DNA from: Porifericola rhodea
Lineage (GTDB): Bacteria; Bacteroidota; Bacteroidia; Cytophagales; Cyclobacteriaceae
Assembly: GCF_030506305.1 (NCBI RefSeq)
Contig: NZ_CP119421.1
Location: 674,354 to 738,353, forward strand
Direction: 5' to 3'
Length of the DNA stretch: 64,000 nt
The translations under genes and the position numbers were made by a program. Below are positions 1 to 9,064 of the stretch, piece by piece. How positions within the stretch are numbered: the stretch's first letter is position 1; every line of letters starts with the position of its first letter. The notes under the pieces are model-generated. The model was not told the origin of the DNA. It searched no databases and saw only the letters and a list, made by a program, of their open reading frames with translations.

Positions 1-899
1 TTAACAGCATTCTTTTTAGGCTTTATTTCTTTACCTACTCGCTGCGAGTAGGCTTTAGTAAACTCTGCTCCTATAAGAAAAATTACCGCGGAATAGTAGA
101 TCCACACCAATATAATAACCAGTGAACCCGCTGCACCATATGTAGAAGAAAAACTACTGTTACCTAGATAAATACCGATCAGCTCTTTACCAATAACAAA
201 CAAAACTGTAGTAAAAATTGCACCTACCCACACATCTTTCCATCGTACTTTAGCATCGGGTAGTAACTTGAACATAATTGCAAACACAACAGTAACGATA
301 GTAGTAGAAACCACTTTACTAACTAGCTGGAGAAGGTAAATTGTATAATCTGAAAAAATACGGGTAAGCAAGTCCTGATAGCTATCTAATATTGTATCTA
401 CCAGTATAGAGGTGATGAGCAACACCCCCAGAATAATGATAATTACGAAAGAAAAAAGCCGGTCAATAATGAGCTTAAGCCAGCCTTTTTGAGGTTTGGC
501 ACGTACGCCCCAAATCTCGTTTAGTGCCAGTTGTACGTTTACAAAAACAGTAGTTGCACTAAAGGTAAGTGTAGCGATACCAATTATTCTGGCAATATAT
601 CCGGCCTCGTCTATTGCAGCATTTTTAATGATATTCTGAATTTGTTCAGCGCTCTGGGTGCCTACAAAGTCCTCCATATAATAGAATAACTGCCCTTGAG
701 CTGCCTGTTCGCCAAAAATAGTACCGGCAATCAGCACTGTAAAAATAAGCAGAGCTGGCATAGAAAATATCATATAGAAAGCAATAGAAGCGCTGTATAG
801 CATAGGGTGGTCATGTTCAAACCCCTTCACTATATCACCGATAATCTTGAAGGCTAACGTTTTCTTGAGCCGCTTCCACCGCGTTTGCAAAAATTTCAT
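1..899 (-). CDS. YihY/BrkB family inner-membrane protein, C-terminus cut by window edge
   Basis: The minus-strand frame starts at an ATG at 899 and is still open at base 3, so the C-terminal end lies outside the window and about 299 residues are visible. It has a short basic N-terminus (MKFLQTRWKRLKKTL) followed by several long hydrophobic stretches. Hallmarks of the YihY/BrkB family are LYSASIAFYMIFSMPALL in the first membrane region, QLALNEIWGV in the middle and YGAAGSLVIILVWIYYSA in the last region. The family forms polytopic inner-membrane proteins whose transport role is poorly defined; the old name 'ribonuclease BN' is wrong for it. No operon partner is visible. Family assignment is firm, function is not. 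Confidence 0.9.
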   Translation of the reverse strand, partial: MKFLQTRWKRLKKTLAFKIIGDIVKGFEHDHPMLYSASIAFYMIFSMPALLIFTVLIAGTIFGEQAAQGQLFYYMEDFVGTQSAEQIQNIIKNAAIDEAGYIARIIGIATLTFSATTVFVNVQLALNEIWGVRAKPQKGWLKLIIDRLFSFVIIIILGVLLITSILVDTILDSYQDLLTRIFSDYTIYLLQLVSKVVSTTIVTVVFAIMFKLLPDAKVRWKDVWVGAIFTTVLFVIGKELIGIYLGNSSFSSTYGAAGSLVIILVWIYYSAVIFLIGAEFTKAYSQRVGKEIKPKKNAV

Positions 900-1060
900 A
901 GATGTAACTTAACAAAAATACTCAGGTCAACGCCACTGGACTGATCCCTTTTCCTCAGCTTATCCTAACGAAAATACAACTATTAGCAGTAGAATAGTGA
1001 AATGCGTAAGAAATTTGCAGCAATACCTTTGGTGAGCTATCCTTTATGGCCTGGGTGGGT

Positions 1061-1092
1061 ATAAAAAGCCGACCCTATACATAAGAGTCGGC
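1061..1092 (-). terminator. Rho-independent terminator after the DJ-1/PfpI gene
   Basis: GCCGAC (1068-1073) and GTCGGC (1087-1092) form a perfect 6-bp stem. On the minus strand it is followed at once by a run of five T. It lies 8 bases past the stop of the 1100-1681 gene. Confidence 0.7.
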
Positions 1093-1099
1093 AATAGCT

Positions 1100-1681
1100 T
1101 TAAAGCTCTATTTTTGTACCTAATAACTTCAAAAACTCTGCAATAAAAGCTGAATGGCCTGGCCATGCAGGCGAAGTAACCAGATTACCATCAACTACAG
1201 CATCTGTAGCTGGCACATCTACATATTCTCCTCCGGCAAGGGTTACTTCAGGCCCTACTGCGGGATAAGCCGTTAACTTTTTACCCCTTACTACATCCGC
1301 GGCGGTAAGTATCTGTATACCGTGGCATACAGCAGCTATAGGTTTGTTTGCTTCGGCAAAGTACTTAGTCGCCTCAATAATTCTGGAATCCAGGCGAAGG
1401 TACTCAGGGGCTCTACCTCCGGCAATCATTAACGCATCATAGTCTTTTACATTAATATCATCAAAAGTCGCATTAAGCGTAAAATGGTGCCCCTGGCGCT
1501 CTGAATAAGTCTGATACCCATCAAAATCATGAATAGCAGTCATAATTGTATCACCTTTTTTCTTATCAGGGCATACAGCGTGCACCTCATGCCCAACCAT
1601 GTGCAGCATTTGAAAAGGTACCATGGTTTCATAGTCTTCAGCATAATCTCCTGTGAAAAAGAGAATCTTTTTTTTGGCCAT
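1100..1681 (-). CDS. DJ-1/PfpI family protein (class I glutamine amidotransferase-like)
   Basis: This 193-residue cytosolic protein has the full DJ-1/PfpI fold signature. The nucleophile elbow is [10 protein letters not shown] with Cys119-His120, an acidic residue lies in the N-terminal EDYE segment near residue 18, and [11 protein letters not shown] follows. The family includes PfpI-type peptidases and DJ-1-type glyoxalase/deglycase proteins that handle methylglyoxal damage; sequence alone does not decide between these. It is transcribed alone, away from the TrpB2 gene, and ends in its own terminator. Confidence 0.88.
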   Translation of the reverse strand: MAKKKILFFTGDYAEDYETMVPFQMLHMVGHEVHAVCPDKKKGDTIMTAIHDFDGYQTYSERQGHHFTLNATFDDINVKDYDALMIAGGRAPEYLRLDSRIIEATKYFAEANKPIAAVCHGIQILTAADVVRGKKLTAYPAVGPEVTLAGGEYVDVPATDAVVDGNLVTSPAWPGHSAFIAEFLKLLGTKIEL

Positions 1682-1885
1682 TTGTATAAAGTTTAAGGTT
1701 AAACGGATAAGAATTCAAGGTAAAAAAATAGCTCAGCCCTCACAAGATGCGGATGTAAATAAACTATTAAGCCTGAGAAGGGGTAAGTTTTTTGGTTTTA
1801 ATTTTTCAGCCACCTTAACAAAATTCCTTACTTTAGAGACGCTATGTACAATACTATATACATTAAATAAACCTAAATATTAATT

Positions 1886-3253
1886 ATGCTAGAACAAAGG
1901 AAAGTAACGCTGGACGAAAAGGAGATGCCTGATAAGTGGTACAATATTGTGGCGGATATGCCTAATAAACCACTACCTCCGCTAAATCCAGCTACCAGAG
2001 AGCCAATTGGCCCTGAAGCCCTGGCTCCTCTTTTCCCTTCTGAACTCATTAAGCAAGAAGTATCTACAGAAAAGTGGATTGACATCCCTGACGAAGTTAG
2101 AAACCTATATAGTATCTGGCGGCCTACTCCCCTCTTTCGTGCCCGCGGACTGGAAAAGCTGCTGGATACTCCTGCCAAAATCTATTACAAATACGAGGGC
2201 GTGAGCCCCTCTGGCTCTCATAAACCCAATACTGCAATCGCCCAGGCTTATTATAACAAGCAGGAAGGAGTAAAGCGTATTACTACCGAAACAGGCGCCG
2301 GACAATGGGGAAGTGCCTTAAGCTTTGCCTGTCGTCATTTTGGAATAGAGTGCGAGGTCTATATGGTAAAAATCAGCTACCACCAGAAGCCCTACCGTAA
2401 ACTGATGATGAACACCTGGGGCGCTAATGTAGTGGCTTCTCCCAGCGATAAAACACAAGCAGGGCGTGATATTCTAGCAAAAAACCCTGACTCTCCCGGC
2501 AGCCTGGGTATTGCCATCTCTGAAGCAGTAGAGCTTGCCGCAAATGATGAGCACACGAAATACGCACTGGGCAGTGTACTTAACCACGTTCTTACTCACC
2601 AGACCATTATTGGTGAAGAAGCTATTAAACAGATGGAAAAAGCAGGTGATCTGCCCGATATAGTAGTAGCCCCATTTGGTGGTGGTTCTAACTTTGCCGG
2701 GCTGGCTTTTCCATTTATGCGTCTTAATCTGGAAGAGGGCAAAAAAATCAGGTGCATCGCCAGTGAGCCCGCTTCTTGTCCTAAGCTTACCAAGGGCGTA
2801 TTCCGCTATGATTTTGGCGATAGTGTAGGTATGACTCCACTGCTACCTATGTATACCTTAGGGCACAATTTTGTTCCTGCTCCTATCCATGCCGGAGGCT
2901 TACGCTACCATGGTGCTGGAGTAATTGTAAGCCAGCTGCTTAAAGATAAGCTGATGGAAGCCCGCTCACATCACCAGCTAGAGTGTTTTGAAGCCGGAGT
3001 GAAATTTGCCCAGGCAGAAGGAATTATACCAGCGCCGGAAGCTAACCACGCTATAGCTACAGTAATAGCTGAGGCTGAAAAAGCGAAGGTAGAAGGAAAA
3101 TCTAAAACAATCCTTTTCAACCTTTGTGGACATGGCAATTTTGATATGGCAGCTTACGAAAACTATCTTTCTGGTAGGCTGATAGAGCATGAGCTCACCG
3201 ACGATGAAATACAGTCATCACTTTCTCAACTGGATACCCCTACTGTAGATTAA
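1886..3253 (+). CDS. TrpB2-type tryptophan synthase beta-like PLP enzyme
   Basis: The 455-residue protein is of the long TrpB2 type rather than the roughly 400-residue TrpB1 of the classical alpha-beta complex. The PLP lysine is Lys113 in [13 protein letters not shown], followed by the substrate loop [11 protein letters not shown] and the phosphate-binding loop FGGGSNFAG. TrpB2 enzymes condense indole, or related compounds, with serine and often work without TrpA; no trpA or other trp gene lies nearby. An ATG right after an AT-rich leader is the natural start. It is divergent from the DJ-1 gene and ends in a hairpin terminator, so it appears monocistronic. Confidence 0.9.
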   Translation: MLEQRKVTLDEKEMPDKWYNIVADMPNKPLPPLNPATREPIGPEALAPLFPSELIKQEVSTEKWIDIPDEVRNLYSIWRPTPLFRARGLEKLLDTPAKIYYKYEGVSPSGSHKPNTAIAQAYYNKQEGVKRITTETGAGQWGSALSFACRHFGIECEVYMVKISYHQKPYRKLMMNTWGANVVASPSDKTQAGRDILAKNPDSPGSLGIAISEAVELAANDEHTKYALGSVLNHVLTHQTIIGEEAIKQMEKAGDLPDIVVAPFGGGSNFAGLAFPFMRLNLEEGKKIRCIASEPASCPKLTKGVFRYDFGDSVGMTPLLPMYTLGHNFVPAPIHAGGLRYHGAGVIVSQLLKDKLMEARSHHQLECFEAGVKFAQAEGIIPAPEANHAIATVIAEAEKAKVEGKSKTILFNLCGHGNFDMAAYENYLSGRLIEHELTDDEIQSSLSQLDTPTVD

Positions 3254-3273
3254 CAATACCAAACAAAGAAGTT

Positions 3274-3308
3274 AAAGGCTGCCTCACTTTTCTGAGCAGC
3301 CTTTTTTA
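3274..3308 (+). terminator. Terminator after the TrpB2 gene
   Basis: The arm AAAGGCTGCCTCA pairs with TGAGCAGCCTTTT with one bulged C, and a T run follows on the plus strand. It lies about 20 bases past the stop codon at 3253. Confidence 0.75.
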
Positions 3309-3352
3309 TACCATACTTCTTAGCCTTATGAATTTCGTCTAAATGATTAAGC

Positions 3353-4018
3353 ATGAAACCTCCTACAGAAATACAGATACTACAAAGCTGGGAAGAAAAT
3401 GCCCGGCGCTGGAATAGCCTCATTGAAGAAGATAAGCTGGAAAGTAGGACACTAATTACGAATAAAGCCATACTGCATGCTATCAGAAATCAGAGAATAC
3501 AAAAAGTTATAGACGTAGGTTGCGGTGAAGGTTGGTTGGTAAGATCATTGAACAGGCTTGGCATGCAGGCTACTGGTATTGATGGTAGCACATCTCTTGT
3601 ACAGCTGGCAAAAGCTAAAGGTGGAAATTTTCAGCATTTATCGTATCAGCAGCTAATAAGTGGTAAACAAATATCTGGCGCTCCTTTTGAGCTTGCGGTA
3701 TTCAATTTTTCTATTTTTGACAAGGATGGAACCGATAATTTATTAAATGCCATAAAGCAACTCTTAGTTAAGGGAGGCAGAATTATAATACAAAGTTTAC
3801 ACCCTGAGGCAGTAAGCAAAAATAGCTCAGGTTCCTGGCAAAAAGATGTTTGGCAGGGTTTGCCGGGTGACTTTACCCAACCTTACTCCTGGTATTTAAG
3901 AAGTTTTAACGAATGGAATCAACTCTTTCAAAACTGCCATTTACAGCTATTGTCTACCAAAGAATACAGCCATCCTCATACCCATAAACCTTTGTCTGTT
4001 ATTTTTGAGCTGGCTTAA
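3353..4018 (+). CDS. Class I SAM-dependent methyltransferase
   Basis: The 221-residue soluble protein has the SAM-binding motif I KVIDVGCGEGWLVRSL (residues 51-66), an acidic loop ATGIDGST at the end of strand beta2, and ELAVFNFSIFDKDG for motif II. This is a complete Rossmann methyltransferase of the Methyltransf_11/25 type. The substrate cannot be told from sequence. It follows the terminator of the TrpB2 gene and is followed by a 720-base gap, so it is probably transcribed alone. Confidence 0.85.
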   Translation: MKPPTEIQILQSWEENARRWNSLIEEDKLESRTLITNKAILHAIRNQRIQKVIDVGCGEGWLVRSLNRLGMQATGIDGSTSLVQLAKAKGGNFQHLSYQQLISGKQISGAPFELAVFNFSIFDKDGTDNLLNAIKQLLVKGGRIIIQSLHPEAVSKNSSGSWQKDVWQGLPGDFTQPYSWYLRSFNEWNQLFQNCHLQLLSTKEYSHPHTHKPLSVIFELA

Positions 4019-4738
4019 GCCTTAAACATTATTGTAAAAATTAAATAAGGGCTTCAGCCTTAAAACTCAGTACTTTCTTAAAAACTTAGCTTATATTTTT
4101 AACGCCAAGCCCATGCCTCCCGGCGATACAAGATACTTATCAGCCCCTATATGCAAAGTCTTAGCTAAGAAGGGGTAAAATCACTTCAAAAATTATAACG
4201 CTACTTTTTAAGCCTGAAACTTCCACTATATGACAGTCCTTTCATAAAATGTAGTGGGCCCGGACGCTCATAAAAATTAATCCTAGCAAAAAGTAAGCTG
4301 TCTGTCATTTTGGTCATGAAAATTTTGAGTACAGACAGCTTTACGCTTAAATACCTGTAGGGCTAAGTTTTACTCCTTAAGAAACGGATATGGATTAATG
4401 TTTCGGCTAATTCTTCACTATGCACTTCTCCTCTACCCTTTAAATAAGATGTTAAGTTTTGAAGAACAGTATTAATATTTCGTTTAATCTATTGACACAA
4501 AAATATTATACCTCTGTTTCCTTATTTTTCACAGAACAAACACCCTAGCTAGTAATAGTACAAAAACTACTAACACTAGCTATCGTCACTCTACTCATTT
4601 TCTTAGTTTATCTCACTCACAATCACTGATTTAAGCTCACATTTTAACAGAAGCATAACACTCAGTTAACCACCTCATTCGGCCGAAGATGTAGCTTTGA
4701 CTAGTATTTTTTTCCAACCTACCAACCTTTTAAACAAG
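4019..4738. other. 720-base gap with hairpins and short coding-like minus-strand islands
   Basis: No normal-length gene fits here. There is a perfect 11-bp inverted repeat, AAGCTGTCTGT (4295-4305) with ACAGACAGCTT (4331-4341), and a weaker one, CCACTA (4223-4228) with TAGTGG (4252-4257). On the minus strand three short open stretches have protein-like composition: 4363-4488 (ends ELAETLIHIRFLRSKT), 4201-4317 (38 codons from ATG, containing RINFYERPGPLHFMKGLSYS) and 4091-4180 (ends ADKYLVSPGGMGLALKI). They lie in different frames and could be remains of one decayed gene, or chance. The last 200 bases are AT-rich leader sequence of the next gene. Confidence 0.4.
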
Positions 4739-6220
4739 ATGAAGAAAAGTTTATCTTTCTTGCTTGCGCCTGCATTTTTAATGCTAAGCTCATGCCACGA
4801 AATCATTGAGGAAATCCTGGATGGCCACGATGATAAAGATTCAGGAATTGAATTTAAGAACCATTCCGTAGAGCCTTCCCTTCTTAAAAAAATGCCTGGC
4901 TTTAAAGATGTGGAAGTTTATACTCTAATGAGTAGTACCGACAATTTACCTATGTCGCCAGAGTATACGCTGGGCGGCTCAGTAGACGGTGCCGGCCTGC
5001 TTAAGTCCGATGATGGATATGTGCTTCTGGTAAACAACGAAGACAACTATGCCGTATCCAGAATCCACTTAAACGAAGAATTTGAGCCGGTAAAGGGCTC
5101 TTATATTCTTAACTCCAGCGGTGCAGGCACACGTATGTGCTCTGCCAGTTTGGCTACACCTGAAGAACATGGCTTTGGCCCAATCTTCCTTACTGCTGGT
5201 GAGAGTGGCCCTGAGTCACAGACGCATGGAGTAAGCCCTTACGCTGAAGAAGCTGCGGCAAGCATCCCTCAGGTTCTACCTGCTCTTGGTCGCTGGAATG
5301 CGGAAAATGCCCTTCCTTTACCGCTTGACGTAACTAAAGGTAAGACTATGATCATCATCGGTGACGACGATAGCGGACCTCAGGGTGGCCAGGTAGCTAT
5401 GTACATGAGCGATAATCAGGGTGACCTTAACAATGGAAAAGTATATGTACTTCGCCGTGTAGATCAGGACCCTATAGAGAAAAACATGAGCATTAATCAG
5501 TCTTATGAAGTAGAATTTGTAGAGATTGAAAATGCCGCGACTAACACAGGTGAGCAGAATAACCTGGCCTCTGAAGCATTGAACTCTATCGCATTTGGCC
5601 GCGTAGAAGATCTGGACTATGGTAAAGGTTCGCCTTCTAATAAGCATAATGTATATTTTGAAGTTACCGGACAGCTTTCTGATGATGGATCTCGCTCTAA
5701 GTGGGGGCGTACTTATAAGCTTCGCCTGGACCCTGCTAACCCTCTTAAAGGAACTTTAGAAGTACTTCTTGATGGAGATGACCCTTATAGTGATGCATTC
5801 CGCTACTACATGAACCCTGATAATATCATGGTGACTGAAAACTATATTTATATTCAGGAAGACCCTAACGGCTACACCAGAGCTGGAGAAGATGAAGGCA
5901 GAGAGACACATGACGCCTATCTATACCAGTACAACCTGAAAAACAAAAAGCTTAAGCCTGTATTTGAAACTAACCTATTCCGTGACAACGCTGAGCTTTC
6001 TGAGTACTTCAGCACAGAAGATGCAGCTTACGGTGCCTGGGAGTATGGCGCTATGCTAGATGTTACTGATGTATTGGGCGAAACTGAACCTACTTTTGTG
6101 CTATGCATACAGCCTCATACCTGGCGCCGTGATGAATTCAAAGGAGTAGATGGCGGAAGCATTCGCCCTAACGAAAATCAAGGAAGCCAAATCGTAGTAA
6201 TCCGCGGTCTGGACCGCTAG
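4739..6220 (+). CDS. PhoX-like (DUF839-type) lipoprotein
   Basis: I place the start at 4739 because it gives a lipoprotein signal, MKKSLSFLLAPAFLMLSSC, with the lipobox Cys at residue 19; an in-frame ATG 42 bases upstream would add a non-signal-like tail. The mature part of about 470 residues resembles the PhoX/DUF839 beta-propeller family: LLVNNEDNY, IFLTAGESG, FGRVEDLDYG, VYFEVTGQLSDDG and YIYIQEDPNG are typical blade motifs. PhoX enzymes are Ca/Fe-dependent phosphatases, but many DUF839 lipoproteins of Bacteroidota are unassigned. The di-heme peroxidase gene follows on the same strand beyond a hairpin, so the two may be linked. The family is likely, the enzymatic role open. Confidence 0.7.
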   Translation: MKKSLSFLLAPAFLMLSSCHEIIEEILDGHDDKDSGIEFKNHSVEPSLLKKMPGFKDVEVYTLMSSTDNLPMSPEYTLGGSVDGAGLLKSDDGYVLLVNNEDNYAVSRIHLNEEFEPVKGSYILNSSGAGTRMCSASLATPEEHGFGPIFLTAGESGPESQTHGVSPYAEEAAASIPQVLPALGRWNAENALPLPLDVTKGKTMIIIGDDDSGPQGGQVAMYMSDNQGDLNNGKVYVLRRVDQDPIEKNMSINQSYEVEFVEIENAATNTGEQNNLASEALNSIAFGRVEDLDYGKGSPSNKHNVYFEVTGQLSDDGSRSKWGRTYKLRLDPANPLKGTLEVLLDGDDPYSDAFRYYMNPDNIMVTENYIYIQEDPNGYTRAGEDEGRETHDAYLYQYNLKNKKLKPVFETNLFRDNAELSEYFSTEDAAYGAWEYGAMLDVTDVLGETEPTFVLCIQPHTWRRDEFKGVDGGSIRPNENQGSQIVVIRGLDR

Positions 6221-6250
6221 GCTTTTAGCCTCTCATCCTAAAATTACTAT

Positions 6251-6283
6251 AGAAGGAGTACGGTAGTATCGTGCTCCTTCTTA
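6251..6283 (+). terminator. Terminator-like hairpin between the PhoX-like and peroxidase genes
   Basis: AGAAGGAGTAC and GTGCTCCTTCT pair over about 10 bp with one G-U pair. Only a short T-rich tail follows, so it may only attenuate transcription between the two genes. Confidence 0.5.
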
Positions 6284-6307
6284 CATCATGCCTAAATCTT
6301 ATGTCCT

Positions 6308-8185
6308 ATGAGTTCAAAATTGCTACACTACCTACCCTTATTTGGCCTATTATTAATTTTTATAAGCTGTGCAGACACAGGGCAAAAAGACAATGTCAGT
6401 AGCAGCGAAGCCGTCAAAGCGCTACACGTTAAAAAGGTGCGCCGATTACTAAAAAACAGTGCCCATTTAGACAGCCTGCTCAGGCATGGAGCCGAAGAAG
6501 CTGAAGTACAGGAAGCCTTCAAACAAACCCGCCTGGCTTACAAACATACTGAGACTCTGCTGGAGTACTATAATCCTGAACTTGCCAAGAAGCTTAATGG
6601 CCCTGCCATTGACAAGCATGACCTCCATGCTGCCGAAAGAAAAGTGTGGCATGCTACAGGTTTTCAGGTAGTAGAAGAGACTATTTTTCCCGAATATGAT
6701 CAAGCTTTGCAGAAAGAAGCAGCTACACAAATGGGTATCCTCCACGGCTTTCTCAGGGTGTACCAAAATGACCTTGAAGGACTTTTACTCTCGGATAGTA
6801 ATATCTTTGAAGCTCTGCGTCTGGAGCTCCTGCGTATTATGAGCCTTGGCATTAGCGGTTTTGATTCACCAGTAGCTTTTTACTCGCTGGAAGAAGCTAA
6901 AGCAGCCCTGCAGGGGATGGAAGACATTCTGGATATCTACTTTCAGTACAAAGCCCAGGACTCCAGCGTACATAAACTGAAAAAGCAATTTGAAGATGCT
7001 AAAAGCTACTTGACACAAAACGATAATTTTGACGAATTTAATCATCTTACCTTTATTAAAGAGCATATAGATGCTATCTCGCAGGAGTTGTATGCATTTC
7101 AGAAGTTAGTAGAGGTACCCAACAATAGCTGGGCAACGGCCATTAATCTGGAAGAAGGATCATTTTTCAGCCCCAACACCTTCAATACTGATTTTTTTGC
7201 TCCACCCTTTAATAGAAATAACAAACCTGAAGTGGTAGCCCTGGGCAAAGTTCTTTTTAACGAGCCTATGCTTTCAGGGAACAACAGCCGCTCCTGCGCC
7301 TCCTGCCATCAGGCTGATAAAGCCTTTAGCGATGGTATGAAGAAAAGTATGACCCTTGATGGGCACAGTGAAATTCAGAGAAATGCGCCCACCATAATAA
7401 ACTCTACTTTTCAGCGGCTACAGTTTTATGATTCGCGGATGAACTTTCTGGAAGGCCAGATCGCAGACGTAGTTGCAAACCCTGAAGAGATGCATGGCTC
7501 GGTAGAAGAGGCTGCCAGCAAACTGGCTATGCATAAAGAATATCGCGATTTATTTGCTGAAGCTTTTGATGAAGATAGTATTACCGCTAAGAACCTGCAA
7601 AGAGCCATCGCCGCCTACGTACGTTCTCTTAATGGCTTGAACGCGCCCTTTGATCAATACATGCGAGGTGATACCTCGGCAATGACAAAAGCTCAGATTC
7701 ATGGGTTTAACCTGTTTATGGGCAAAGCTAAATGCGCTACCTGTCACTTTCTGCCACTATTTAACGGCACCGTACCTCCTGCCTATCTGGATACCGAATC
7801 TGAAGTTTTGGGTGTACCTGCTGAGAGTGACACGGCTAATGCGGTAGTAGACCCTGATTTGGGTAAGTATGAGATTTATGGTGGTGAGCTTTTAAAATTT
7901 GCCTTTAAAACTCCGACAGTACGCAATGCCGCACTTACTGCTCCTTATATGCATAATGGTGTGTATGCTACTCTGGAGGAGGTAATTGATTTTTATAATC
8001 GTGGAGGTGGTGCTGGTATTGGTATAGCCCTGGAACATCAGACTTTACCGCCAGACCCACTTAATCTGAGCCAGCAGGAGCAGCAAGATCTGGTAAGTTT
8101 CCTCCATGCACTGACCGATACGACAGGTTTAACTGCCCCACCTAAAGCTATTGTAGTTCCGCAAAACATCGCGCTCAAACGTTAA
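6308..8185 (+). CDS. Di-heme cytochrome c peroxidase family lipoprotein with helical N-terminal domain
   Basis: This 625-residue protein starts with a lipoprotein signal ending in LLIFISC. Residues of about 30-280 are helical, with AERKVWHATGFQVVEETIF, a pattern seen in the imelysin-like N-terminal extensions of Bacteroidota peroxidases. Residues of about 290-610 form the CcpA/MauG di-heme part with two c-type heme sites, CASCH (near 329) and CATCH (near 475), and the late distal segment YMHNGVYATLEEVIDFYNRGGG. The family reduces hydrogen peroxide or oxidizes a partner in the periplasm. No cytochrome partner is adjacent, and the PhoX-like lipoprotein lies directly upstream. Confidence 0.85.
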   Translation: MSSKLLHYLPLFGLLLIFISCADTGQKDNVSSSEAVKALHVKKVRRLLKNSAHLDSLLRHGAEEAEVQEAFKQTRLAYKHTETLLEYYNPELAKKLNGPAIDKHDLHAAERKVWHATGFQVVEETIFPEYDQALQKEAATQMGILHGFLRVYQNDLEGLLLSDSNIFEALRLELLRIMSLGISGFDSPVAFYSLEEAKAALQGMEDILDIYFQYKAQDSSVHKLKKQFEDAKSYLTQNDNFDEFNHLTFIKEHIDAISQELYAFQKLVEVPNNSWATAINLEEGSFFSPNTFNTDFFAPPFNRNNKPEVVALGKVLFNEPMLSGNNSRSCASCHQADKAFSDGMKKSMTLDGHSEIQRNAPTIINSTFQRLQFYDSRMNFLEGQIADVVANPEEMHGSVEEAASKLAMHKEYRDLFAEAFDEDSITAKNLQRAIAAYVRSLNGLNAPFDQYMRGDTSAMTKAQIHGFNLFMGKAKCATCHFLPLFNGTVPPAYLDTESEVLGVPAESDTANAVVDPDLGKYEIYGGELLKFAFKTPTVRNAALTAPYMHNGVYATLEEVIDFYNRGGGAGIGIALEHQTLPPDPLNLSQQEQQDLVSFLHALTDTTGLTAPPKAIVVPQNIALKR

Positions 8186-8263
8186 GCCTCAAGCACGACC
8201 AAAAATTTAAGCTACAGCTTGACAGAGTGTGAGTACTTTCAACCTTAAATTTAGCCATATCAT

Positions 8264-8289
8264 ACTCCCTGCCTTTTACAGCAGGGAGT
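8264..8289. terminator. Bidirectional terminator between convergent genes
   Basis: ACTCCCTGC (8264-8272) and GCAGGGAGT (8281-8289) form a perfect 9-bp stem with an 8-base loop, placed between the ends of the peroxidase gene (plus) and the GIN-domain gene (minus). Confidence 0.65.
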
Positions 8290-8297
8290 TTACCTTT

Positions 8298-8999
8298 CTA
8301 CTCATTTGCTCTCTTTACAGAAACCCAACCTGACTTGTTTATTACTTTGTCTTTTGGATCGCCTTTATATCTTACCTGAGCGCCAAAGCCATTTGCCTCT
8401 ACATACAGACGCTCGGTAGCATATACCAATAGTGAGCCTGTACCATTAATCTCAGCATCAACATTTTTGGCTTCTAGCTCTAAAGCATCCAGCTTGCCTG
8501 TACCGTCCAGCAGTAGCTGACAGCGCTGAGCCTGCCCCGATGCCACCACATCTGCTGTACCAGCAATCTCTACTTCAAGGTGGTCTACCTCTAACTGAAG
8601 TTTGTTTTTGCCCATACCTTCGGCTACAAAGCGAAAAGTATCATGAGTGATAGGAGTTTCACTAATTACATCTACAATTCCTTCTGTTTTAATACTACTT
8701 AACTCCTGATAAGAAACATAGGCCGTAATTTTTGGGTAAAGATCCCATACATCATCATTATCACGGTCATAGGTGATGTAAAGGGTATTGCCACGGACAT
8801 ACGTTTTTACCCTTCGCATATCAACATCATCACTAGCTTCCAGTTCCAGAGCTGGCATTTTACCTTCGCTGAGGATCATCTCTCCTCTACCTTCAAAAAC
8901 AATGTGCTCAAACCTTTCTACCTTCCGCTGCTCTATATTCTGGGCGTGTAGCCCAAAGCAAGCGGCCAGTAGTAAACTGATTAGGGTTAATGTTCTCAT
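8298..8999 (-). CDS. Secreted GIN-domain (DUF2807) protein
   Basis: I use the ATG at 8999 because MRTLTLISLLLAACFGLHAQ is a clean signal peptide; an ATG 39 bases upstream would bury it. The mature part of about 214 residues is a right-handed beta solenoid of the head-GIN/DUF2807 type, with repeats such as LEVEIAGTADVVASGQA, LLLDGTGKLDALELEAK and AEINGTGSLLVYAT spaced about 20 residues apart. These proteins are common in the Bacteroidota envelope; some bind the cell surface or act as auto-transporter-like folds, but none has an assigned enzymatic role. It is a single gene. Confidence 0.85.
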   Translation of the reverse strand: MRTLTLISLLLAACFGLHAQNIEQRKVERFEHIVFEGRGEMILSEGKMPALELEASDDVDMRRVKTYVRGNTLYITYDRDNDDVWDLYPKITAYVSYQELSSIKTEGIVDVISETPITHDTFRFVAEGMGKNKLQLEVDHLEVEIAGTADVVASGQAQRCQLLLDGTGKLDALELEAKNVDAEINGTGSLLVYATERLYVEANGFGAQVRYKGDPKDKVINKSGWVSVKRANE

Positions 9000-9064
9000 A
9001 GTTGATTTGTGGTGTGGTGTATTACTAAAGATACGCAAATAGCATGTATAAAGGTTAGCCTGTT

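Noticed and set aside
1653-1883. 76-codon plus-strand frame before the TrpB2 gene
   Set aside because: It starts inside the DJ-1 gene on the other strand, is rich in Lys/Phe/Leu from AT-rich leader, and resembles nothing.
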